Positions 57,906 to 64,000 of a stretch of DNA of 64,000 nucleotides are shown here, in pieces; position 1 is the stretch's first letter, and each line of letters begins with the position of its first letter. A program made the translations under genes and the position numbers. Source of the DNA: Vagococcus vulneris. GTDB taxonomy: Bacteria; Bacillota; Bacilli; Lactobacillales; Vagococcaceae. Where the stretch lies: the NCBI RefSeq assembly GCF_003950515.1, contig NZ_NGJS01000001.1:62001-126000 (forward strand), given 5' to 3'. The notes beneath the pieces were generated by a model that saw nothing but the letters and a program-made list of their open reading frames with translations, was not told where the DNA came from and ran no database searches.

Positions 57906-58952
57906 ATGAAATTTAAAAATATTTATTTTTTATTTTTTCTGTTTATATTTTTAGCTGGCTGTTCGCATGATAAGCAGACCACTAAACCAAGCACCGATAA
58001 CTCCAAAATGAAAATTAGTCAGAGTTCTTCTAGTTCGGATAAAAAGGGTACAACTGAACTAAATCAGCAAGCATTATGGGCTGACAAAAAACAAAAGGAA
58101 TTAAATAACTTTATGACGGGTTGGGGAAAAGAAATGCAACAAACATACAAGCCGTTGATTAAAGATGAATCAATCAAGTGGTACGACAAAAGAATATCGC
58201 TTAATACCTTAACAGAAAAGAATAAAGTCTGTATCAATAATCAAGTAGTTAATATGCTGCCTATAGCGTCAAATGTCAAAAAAGACAGTGAGGTGCTGTT
58301 GTTAACGGCATATTCAGATATTGACAATGGCGGTCAGCATTTATATATTTTTACTATTAAAGAACAGACTCCTACTGTATTTATTACTGAACAACCAGAA
58401 AATGATCAGGGACAACTTAACTTTATCGAAACAAAAAATAAAGAATTAAGCGATGGTTTTAAGACTGTCTTTAACCAAGATAATACCAAAAATACGTTTT
58501 CCAACAGTAGCCAAAGTGATACCAAAAAAGAAGTATCAAAATTTAAAGAATTATCGAAACAACTACAAGTATTAATGGCTGGGCAATATGCTGATAATCG
58601 TGTCAATCAATATAAAGGACTTTCAGGCATGGATTTTTATTATTCGTTTGATGGCACAGATTTATATACATACATAACCAGCGGTGTTGGCACAGGACAT
58701 CCATTGTATCATATAGAATTTTTTGAAAACGGAATAAAAGTTATACAAGGTGTTGTCTACCAAGGAGCTGTGAGCGGATTTAGTACAATAGAAACTCCCA
58801 ACGAAATAGTTTCATATTCTGAATTATACGATAAATATATTAACGATAAACAAAGTTATGATCAAGCACTTAGTAAAATGAAAAATACAGGTAATGAAAC
58901 TAAGGAAAATTACATTGACACTTGTTCAAGTGCTGGTGTACAACCTTTATAA
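57906..58952 (+). CDS. DUF4767-type lipoprotein
   Basis: 348 residues. Lipobox LAGC puts Cys at about residue 19. A Ser/Lys-rich linker (about 20-50) is followed by a DUF4767-like domain (ALWADKKQKELNNFMTGWG, then YIFTIKEQTPTVFITEQP), a second linker, and a C-terminal beta-rich domain (MDFYYSFDGTDLYTYITSG, HPLYHIEFFENGIKVIQG). Surface lipoprotein of unknown function seen mainly in Lactobacillales. GTAAGGAG upstream; own terminator. Confidence 0.75.
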   Translation: MKFKNIYFLFFLFIFLAGCSHDKQTTKPSTDNSKMKISQSSSSSDKKGTTELNQQALWADKKQKELNNFMTGWGKEMQQTYKPLIKDESIKWYDKRISLNTLTEKNKVCINNQVVNMLPIASNVKKDSEVLLLTAYSDIDNGGQHLYIFTIKEQTPTVFITEQPENDQGQLNFIETKNKELSDGFKTVFNQDNTKNTFSNSSQSDTKKEVSKFKELSKQLQVLMAGQYADNRVNQYKGLSGMDFYYSFDGTDLYTYITSGVGTGHPLYHIEFFENGIKVIQGVVYQGAVSGFSTIETPNEIVSYSELYDKYINDKQSYDQALSKMKNTGNETKENYIDTCSSAGVQPL

Positions 58953-58990
58953 AAATAGGGTATCTTCATTCGTAGAAGATACCCTTATTT
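58953..58990. terminator. Bidirectional terminator
   Basis: GGGTATCTTC / GAAGATACCC with a 7-base loop and T/A flanks; serves the lipoprotein gene and xerS. Confidence 0.9.
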
Positions 58991-60061
58991 GTTAAACCAT
59001 AAATTATTCATTGCTTGCCTTTGCTCTTCATCAACGATATGAGTATATATCGCTGTAGCACTTGTACTTGTCTGACCTAATTGGTGAGATACTGTTAGGA
59101 GGCTGTTCGTTTTTTTATATAGTTGAGTACCGACAGTATGTCTCAACTTATGAGGAGTTATTCGTACTTTGTATGCTGATGAGTATTTTGCAACCATTTT
59201 TTCTACAGTGGAAGTGTCTATTTGTCGTCCTTCACCTTTATAAGTTGTTAAAAAAAGATATCTTTGAGTGGTATTAGGCTTATAAAGTGCATTACGGCGG
59301 TCACTATAATTAGCTATATAATCTATAAATAGACTTGAAATAGCAGTTGTATCTTTAAAACCTCCCTTACGAATTATCGTAGCTTCCGAATTATTTATGT
59401 CTAAATCTGAAATCTTCATATTGACTAATTCCGAAAGTCGCATACCAGTTCCTAAAAAAAGCGCATTTATAGCAAGATCTCTTACTTTATTTCTTTTAAA
59501 AGCCGCTTTAGCTTGATGACTTGTCAAAGTATCTTCATAATCATTATTAATAAATTCCAAAAAGCCTAAAGCTTCGTCATCCAAAAATAATTTTTTTTCA
59601 ATTGAACGAGAACGTTCTTTCAAAGTTTTGCCGCTTTTAACGTTCTCAATGGTTAAAAATATATTTTGTGATAAATAAGGAACTCCTGATTCATTCTCCG
59701 TTTTTAATGATAAATATTTGAAAAGAGAGCGCAATGCAGTAATTGATCGTTGTATTGTAACAAATGAGCGCGATTGGCCATCAGCAACAGTTCCTTGTCG
59801 CGGCGCATTTAATAGATAAGACTTGTAAGCTTCGACATCTTCTTTTTTTAATCTATTTAAATCATCTAAAGTAGTAAGAGTGTTGCTGGTAAGATTTTCG
59901 GAGTAGAGCCAATTAAAAAAACGTCGAAACTCTTTAGTATATTCGTATAAAGTTACAGTGGAATAGGGGATTGAACTTTTTGATTGAATATATTCTTTCA
60001 CAAAAGAAGGTAAAGCTTCTAATTCTTTTTGCAAACGAGTATAAATTAAATTATTAGCCAT
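58985..60061 (-). CDS. xerS: Tyrosine recombinase XerS
   Basis: 358 residues, the size of XerS, the single-recombinase chromosome dimer resolution system of streptococci and lactococci. N-terminal SAM-like core-binding domain about residues 15-130; catalytic residues Arg208 (GTGMRLSEL), Lys232 (RKGGFK), His304 and Arg307 (ITPHKLRHT), and nucleophile Tyr339 (AIYTHI). The box usually LGH reads LGQTSTSAT. No phage genes are nearby, and a dif-like palindrome lies 120 bases upstream, which favours XerS over a phage integrase. Confidence 0.88.
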   Translation of the reverse strand: MANNLIYTRLQKELEALPSFVKEYIQSKSSIPYSTVTLYEYTKEFRRFFNWLYSENLTSNTLTTLDDLNRLKKEDVEAYKSYLLNAPRQGTVADGQSRSFVTIQRSITALRSLFKYLSLKTENESGVPYLSQNIFLTIENVKSGKTLKERSRSIEKKLFLDDEALGFLEFINNDYEDTLTSHQAKAAFKRNKVRDLAINALFLGTGMRLSELVNMKISDLDINNSEATIIRKGGFKDTTAISSLFIDYIANYSDRRNALYKPNTTQRYLFLTTYKGEGRQIDTSTVEKMVAKYSSAYKVRITPHKLRHTVGTQLYKKTNSLLTVSHQLGQTSTSATAIYTHIVDEEQRQAMNNLWFNK

Positions 60062-60180
60062 TTAATTCCTCTCTTTCATATAAATCAGTAGGGAACGTAT
60101 GTTCAAATATATTTTAACATATCTATACCAATATTTAAATAAAGAAATATTATTAGATAAAACAAACTTTTATAAATATA

Positions 60181-60216
60181 TACCTTTACGGAAAGTACAT
60201 ACTTTCACGAAAGGTA
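60181..60216. other. Candidate difSL-like recombination site
   Basis: An imperfect 36-bp palindrome. Arms are TACCTTT-n3-GAAAGTA on the left (60181-60197) and TACTTTC-n3-AAAGGTA on the right (60200-60216), with a 2-base centre. In recombinase-site terms it reads TTTACGGAAA, 8-base spacer, TTTCACGAAA, the same plan as the XerS target difSL (two TTTnnCGAAA-like arms). It lies just upstream of xerS, where difSL is found in lactococci and streptococci. Confidence 0.6.
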
Positions 60217-60656
60217 AAAATACGACAGACCATCTTCAGAATAAAAAAAGTATACTGATATGAATCGAGTAGTTATCTTAATGTTCAATGCCATAATCAC
60301 GATACATTAAATGAAAAACAATTCATATATGACACGTTGAATCTTTATAATGATTAACAGCTTATTCTAAAAAAAATTTAAAACACTTAATTATAAATTA
60401 TAGATCATAAAATTTTATGAATGTCATTTCGATAATTGATAATTATATAAGGCACAATACCTATATACAATTCAAATAATTATTAAATGCAGATGCTGAA
60501 AACTACTATTAATTTGCTAAGATAAAGAATACTATTATTAGATAGATCAATTTTGTAAGTTGATAGGGAATGTTTGATTTTGATATAAAATAAAAAATAT
60601 TTCCTTTGGTTTACATAATATATATTATATAAAGTTACGTTTTTATAATTAATTTA
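60217..60656. other. AT-rich intergenic region without a gene
   Basis: 440 bases, very AT-rich, many stops in all frames; nothing recognised. Confidence 0.5.
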
Positions 60657-60686
60657 AAAAAACCAACCATTTAATTTTGGTTGGCT
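60655..60686 (-). terminator. Terminator of the LPxTG protein gene
   Basis: CCAACC / GGTTGG stem, 10-base loop; T-run on the minus strand (A-run at 60655-60662). Confidence 0.75.
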
Positions 60687-60721
60687 TAAGCTTATATATT
60701 GTAAAACGTCTATATAAATTT

Positions 60722-61663
60722 TTATTCTTGATTTGTATCATCTGAATCATCATTATCGTCACTGCTATTATTTTTTTTCTTATTTCTAAGAATTAAGACT
60801 ACAATAATAATTAAAACAATACCGATAATAATGCCCATGATTCCTCTTTGTTCACCAGTTTGAGGTAATTTTGACTTTGAAACTGCAGCGTTACTTTGGT
60901 TAGTTGGAACTGTTTTCACCTTTGCTTCTTTAATGCTAGAGGAAGTTGAACTTATTCCTGAACTTTCCTTTGAAGTTGTTGTTGTGATTGATGAAGTAGA
61001 ACTAATTGTTGATTCGTTTCGATCGATTGCTTCACTAAGCCCGCTAATATCTGAAATTGTCTTTGCAGTATTTAGGAGATTTAAAAACTCATTCATTTTT
61101 TCTTTTGAAATTTTACCATTTTTATTTAAATTCTCTATACGTATTTTTAAAGCATCATAGCTTTTCTTAAAAGCTTCACTTGTTTGACCGATTTTAATTG
61201 CTTCATCATAAATATCACCAGCTTTATCAGGAGTATCAACAGATGGATCGTTTAATCTTGCTAAGAAATCAGTGACTTGATTGCTTGTTAATTCACCAGA
61301 TTTACCCATATCTTTAATCATAAATAAGAAATCGCTTCGTGCAACGCTTGCCGCATAGTTAGCTTCTAATTTTTTAAATTCCAAAGATACTTCGTTTAAA
61401 TCAGTAATGGTTTTCGCGCTTTTTAAATTTGCAATTATTGTATCATACTCCGATTCCGTACAATTTCCAATGTTATAAAAACCAGTGATATCTTTTTCTA
61501 ATTTATTTTTTTGAGCGCCAATATCATTTTGTTGTGTTGAAGATTGTGTCGTCTCAGTTGTTCTAAAAGAATCTGTTGAGCTGGTTTCTTCAGCTAAAAC
61601 ATCTGTAATGCTCATATTTAATAAAAGACCTAATGCTATCCCGATAATATACATTTTCTTCAT
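60722..61663 (-). CDS. LPxTG cell-wall surface protein
   Basis: 313 residues. Signal peptide of about 25 residues (ends near ADVLAEE-like TDVLAEE), Ser/Thr-rich segment, then a helical region of about 180 residues with repeated motifs (IIANLKSAKTITDLNEVS and FLNLLNTAKTISDISGLS), a Ser/Thr linker, and LPQTGE followed by a membrane helix (about residues 276-294). Sortase should link it to peptidoglycan. After the usual basic stop (RNKKKN) comes an unusual acidic tail (SSDDNDDSDDTNQE). Role unknown; no adhesin domain recognised. Confidence 0.85.
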   Translation of the reverse strand: MKKMYIIGIALGLLLNMSITDVLAEETSSTDSFRTTETTQSSTQQNDIGAQKNKLEKDITGFYNIGNCTESEYDTIIANLKSAKTITDLNEVSLEFKKLEANYAASVARSDFLFMIKDMGKSGELTSNQVTDFLARLNDPSVDTPDKAGDIYDEAIKIGQTSEAFKKSYDALKIRIENLNKNGKISKEKMNEFLNLLNTAKTISDISGLSEAIDRNESTISSTSSITTTTSKESSGISSTSSSIKEAKVKTVPTNQSNAAVSKSKLPQTGEQRGIMGIIIGIVLIIIVVLILRNKKKNNSSDDNDDSDDTNQE

Positions 61664-61747
61664 AAAGCATCCTTCTCTCCATAATTTTCCTACCTTTACA
61701 TATTAACACTTTGTTTTTAACTAATCAAAAAACAGACAAAAATGTTC

Positions 61748-61775
61748 TTTAAATTCACTAGTTTAAATTCACTAG
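61748..61775. repeat. 14-bp tandem repeat
   Basis: TTTAAATTCACTAG occurs twice in direct succession, about 70 bases upstream of the anchored protein gene. Confidence 0.9.
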
Positions 61776-61847
61776 ATAGTATTTTGCTTTTCATTTTTAT
61801 CTATTTTAGTTATTATTATAACTAGAACATAGTAAAGGGGGATTAAT

Positions 61848-62438
61848 TTGAAAAAGAGGACTGCTATCGTTTTGGTCACCACAATTGCTGTTAGTCTATT
61901 TATTGGATTTATTCTTGGTAATCATAAATTTGTCAATACAGATACATCATTTAAAGATACACAAGTCATCAAATCGCTAACTAAAGAGAAACAGGTTGTA
62001 TTAGTAAATTTGGGGGTTTCCGAAGTATTAACTGCTAAACAAAGTATTCAATTGTTTGACACTGATTTATTTGGTACCAATAAATACAAATACGTGCAAG
62101 CTGAATTTGACGCAAAATTAGGATTAGACGGTAAAAAAGTTACAATAGAAAAAACAAATGACAACACATATAAAATCAAGATTCCTGAATTTATTTTTAT
62201 CGGTCATAGTAACGAGAAGTTTTCAGTGATTGCTGAAAACAATGATATCTTAAGTTGGGTAACACCTGATATAAATGAAACGCAAATGGTAACCAAAATC
62301 TTAAATAGTACCGCTCAACAAAAATATTTAAAAAAGTATCATGACTTATTAAAGGAATCTACACAAGATTTCTATGGTTCCCTGCTGCGAACAGTTAATC
62401 CAGAGGCTAAGTTAGTATACGAGTTCCCCAAAAAATAA
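61848..62438 (+). CDS. Membrane-anchored extracellular protein (possibly DUF4230-like)
   Basis: 196 residues. One N-terminal membrane anchor (about residues 5-24, no clear cleavage site) and an external domain of mixed alpha/beta character (KQVVLVNLGVSEVLTAKQS, KKVTIEKTNDNTYKIKIPEF). It resembles DUF4230-type proteins in layout, but that is a weak match. TTG start with AAAGGGGG 7 bases upstream. Only plus-strand gene in this end of the window. Confidence 0.6.
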   Translation: MKKRTAIVLVTTIAVSLFIGFILGNHKFVNTDTSFKDTQVIKSLTKEKQVVLVNLGVSEVLTAKQSIQLFDTDLFGTNKYKYVQAEFDAKLGLDGKKVTIEKTNDNTYKIKIPEFIFIGHSNEKFSVIAENNDILSWVTPDINETQMVTKILNSTAQQKYLKKYHDLLKESTQDFYGSLLRTVNPEAKLVYEFPKK

Positions 62439-62471
62439 TTAGAACATTACTTTAGAGGCGATGTTCTAATT
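62437..62471. terminator. Bidirectional terminator
   Basis: AATTAGAACAT / ATGTTCTAATT stem; a good T-run lies on the minus-strand side, a weaker one on the plus side. Confidence 0.8.
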
Positions 62472-62480
62472 ATAATATTT

Positions 62481-62978
62481 TTACTTTTCGGTATAGATAT
62501 AATAACGATTAATCTTATTCTTATCCATTTCTACTTGATCAATCATCTTGCCAGAATTTTTTTCTATAACTTTAATTGATGCCATGTTATCATTTTTGAC
62601 TGTAAAAAGAATTCTTTTTAAATTCGGATTAATGCGTGCCATCTCTTTTAGCATCTGTCTGACCATTTCTGAACCAAAACCTCTATTTAAAAAGTCAGGA
62701 TGAACAGTAAAACTGCTGTTTCCCCCGTAAATAGTATCTTGAAAACTTAGTGACTCTTTAAAATTTATTATCCCAACTAGATTGCCTTTCTCATCTCGTG
62801 CAACAAATAAATAGTCACCATGGCGTATGTTAGCCGTTATTTGTTTAAACCACTTTACTTCGTCTTTTGTCCTTTCCAAATTGTATCCGCCGTGGATACG
62901 GTGTTTAGATTGCAAACAAATCACTTTAAAATTCTTCAATTCAGCTAAGTCGTTTCGCCTAATTAATGTTAACTTCAT
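62481..62978 (-). CDS. GNAT-family N-acetyltransferase
   Basis: 165 residues: LVGIINFKESL (beta4 strand), SFTVHPDFLNRGFGSEMVRQML (motif A with R-G-F-G-S), FTVKNDNMASIKVIEKNSG (motif B). Acceptor unknown. Downstream of the ABC ATPase gene with an 11-base gap, so likely in the same transcript. Confidence 0.85.
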   Translation of the reverse strand: MKLTLIRRNDLAELKNFKVICLQSKHRIHGGYNLERTKDEVKWFKQITANIRHGDYLFVARDEKGNLVGIINFKESLSFQDTIYGGNSSFTVHPDFLNRGFGSEMVRQMLKEMARINPNLKRILFTVKNDNMASIKVIEKNSGKMIDQVEMDKNKINRYYIYTEK

Positions 62979-62989
62979 AAATAGTCCTC

Positions 62990-63736
62990 TCAGAAAAATT
63001 TTAACAAATCATCCATTGTCAACTGTTCTTTTTCAAATTTTGAATAATCTTTAATTACCTGTCCTTTGCTTAAGACAATTAGACGGTTTCCGTAATCCAA
63101 AGCGTCTTGCATTTGATGAGTAATCATCAAACATGTTAATTGATCGTCTTTCACCTTCTCATTTGTCAACTTTATTAGCTGCTTTCCCGTCTTAGGATCT
63201 AAAGCTGCTGTATGTTCATCTAATAGTAAAATTTCAGGTTTATTGATTGTAGCCATGAGTAAACTCAAGACTTGACGTTGTCCACCAGATAAGTTTCCTG
63301 CTGGGGTATTTAGATGGTTTTCCAGCCCATTACCTATTTGTGCACATATATCTTTAAAGAGGGGTAAGTATTTTTTTAGTTGCCGAGTTTTTAAAGTTCT
63401 CTTTTTCCCTCTTTGTTTAGCTAAAAGCAGATTTTCGGCTACAGTCATTCTCGGAGCAGTCCCATTTTTAGGATCTTGAAATACTCGTGATAAATAATCA
63501 GCTCTTTTTTCTTCTCCCAAATGTGTCACGTCTTTTGTTTTAAGAATAATAGCTCCTGATGTTAATGGCATTGTTCCACTAATAGCGTTGAACAGCGTTG
63601 ACTTGCCAGCACCATTACCACCTAGTACTGTAATAAAATCTCCTTTATTTACCGTCAAATTTAATTTATTCATAATAATCATACCGGTTTCCGTCACTTT
63701 AGAGCCATCTTTAACTGTTAAAATTGCTTCCCTCAT
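62990..63736 (-). CDS. ABC transporter ATP-binding protein (TrpXYZ-like importer)
   Basis: 248 residues: Walker A GGNGAGKST (near residue 39), Q-loop FQDPKNGTAPRMTVAENLLLA, signature NLSGGQRQVLSLLMA, Walker B EILLLDEHTAALDPKTG, switch ITHQMQDAL. The FQDPxxGTxxxMTxxEN stretch is typical of ATPases that partner ABC_sub_bind (TrpX-like) binding proteins. Its stop/start overlap with the permease gene is 4 bases. Substrate not certain; tryptophan or related compounds are suggested for the family. Confidence 0.82.
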   Translation of the reverse strand: MREAILTVKDGSKVTETGMIIMNKLNLTVNKGDFITVLGGNGAGKSTLFNAISGTMPLTSGAIILKTKDVTHLGEEKRADYLSRVFQDPKNGTAPRMTVAENLLLAKQRGKKRTLKTRQLKKYLPLFKDICAQIGNGLENHLNTPAGNLSGGQRQVLSLLMATINKPEILLLDEHTAALDPKTGKQLIKLTNEKVKDDQLTCLMITHQMQDALDYGNRLIVLSKGQVIKDYSKFEKEQLTMDDLLKFF

Positions 63737-63999
63737 TCACCGTCACTCCTTTTAAATAAATCAATATTCTCAAAAAATCTTTTTTTTAATTGAGGTACCA
63801 TCAAGCAAATTGCGAGAATGACTGAAGAATACAGTTTTAAATAAGTCGTATCAAAATTCAGTTTTATGACTGCTAGAATTAATAACTGATATAAAACGCT
63901 CCCTACTACAATAGCTACGAAACGATCAATCATTGTTAATTCACCGAATAATAACTCTCCAATAATAATAGAGGCTAATCCAATTACTATCACACCAAT
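63733..63999 (-). CDS. ABC transporter permease, C-terminal fragment
   Basis: The reading frame continues beyond the window, so only the last 88 codons are seen. Hydrophobic helices (IGLASIIIGELLFG, AIVVGSVLYQLLILAVIKL, SSVILAICLMVPQL) end in a basic tail. The first of these (GLASIIIGE) matches the end of the BPD_transp_2 permease of TrpXYZ-like importers. Its 5' part, and probably a substrate-binding protein gene, lie to the right. Confidence 0.75.
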   Translation of the reverse strand: MGVIVIGLASIIIGELLFGELTMIDRFVAIVVGSVLYQLLILAVIKLNFDTTYLKLYSSVILAICLMVPQLKKRFFENIDLFKRSDGE

Positions 64000-64000
64000 C

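Noticed and set aside
58985-60061. Prophage or integrative element integrase
   Set aside because: No phage, excisionase or conjugation genes nearby, no att repeats flanking, and size and sequence fit XerS.

Overview
The window is a low-GC Gram-positive chromosome segment with no phage, CRISPR array, rRNA or convincing tRNA. Gene content and order (dnaG-sigA, pcrA-ligA-gatCAB-dagK-rlmCD, polA-mutM-coaE-nrdR-dnaB-dnaI, yceD-rpmF, LTA synthase, XerS-type recombinase, LPxTG protein) point to Lactobacillales, most likely an Enterococcaceae/Vagococcus-like organism. The order-level call is firm; the genus is inference.

Layout. 0-1.3 kb: tail of a PASTA-repeat protein and a decayed CAP-domain gene. 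1.3-4.5 kb: a three-gene ABC-2 type exporter. 4.6-7 kb: a CtpE-like P-type ATPase. 7-20.2 kb: housekeeping block (primase, sigma A, PcrA, DNA ligase, Glu-tRNA amidotransferase, diacylglycerol kinase, rRNA methyltransferase). 20.5-26.2 kb: accessory block with a penicillin V acylase-like hydrolase, a Fur-box-controlled flavin reductase diverging from a GshF-like ATP-grasp ligase plus nucleotidyltransferase, and an FtsX-like permease paired with an ABC ATPase that has lost its catalytic motifs. 26.3-36.8 kb: LtaS, an rRNA methyltransferase, AroD, EbsC, a methyltransferase, a flavoprotein, GdhA and Pgi. 37-44 kb: small envelope proteins, MurC, a hotdog protein, a BI-1 family protein and a self-regulated GntR operon. 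44-52 kb: DNA replication/repair block and YceD-RpmF. 52-60 kb: a degenerate tyrosine recombinase, remnants of a class Ib ribonucleotide reductase operon with a NrdR-box-like element, a uracil-DNA glycosylase, a hemerythrin/PAS sensor pair, Ohr, an Fe-S scaffold-like protein, a lipoprotein, and XerS with a dif-like palindrome upstream. 60.7-64 kb: an LPxTG protein, an anchored protein, an acetyltransferase and the end of an ABC importer.

Most interesting. (1) A Fur-box-controlled divergent module whose ligase has the GshF ATP-grasp half but not a recognisable glutamate-cysteine ligase half. It sits behind an exactly duplicated 41-bp promoter, and its only well-placed start needs a -1 shift on an A-run. 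(2) An intact pseudo-ABC-ATPase (Walker A Lys replaced by Phe) next to an FtsX-like permease. (3) A difSL-like palindrome beside xerS at a switch in gene orientation, suggesting the replication terminus. (4) nrdE and nrdF reduced to end fragments while nrdR is kept nearby. Start codons were chosen from Shine-Dalgarno spacing; promoters and terminators were read by eye.
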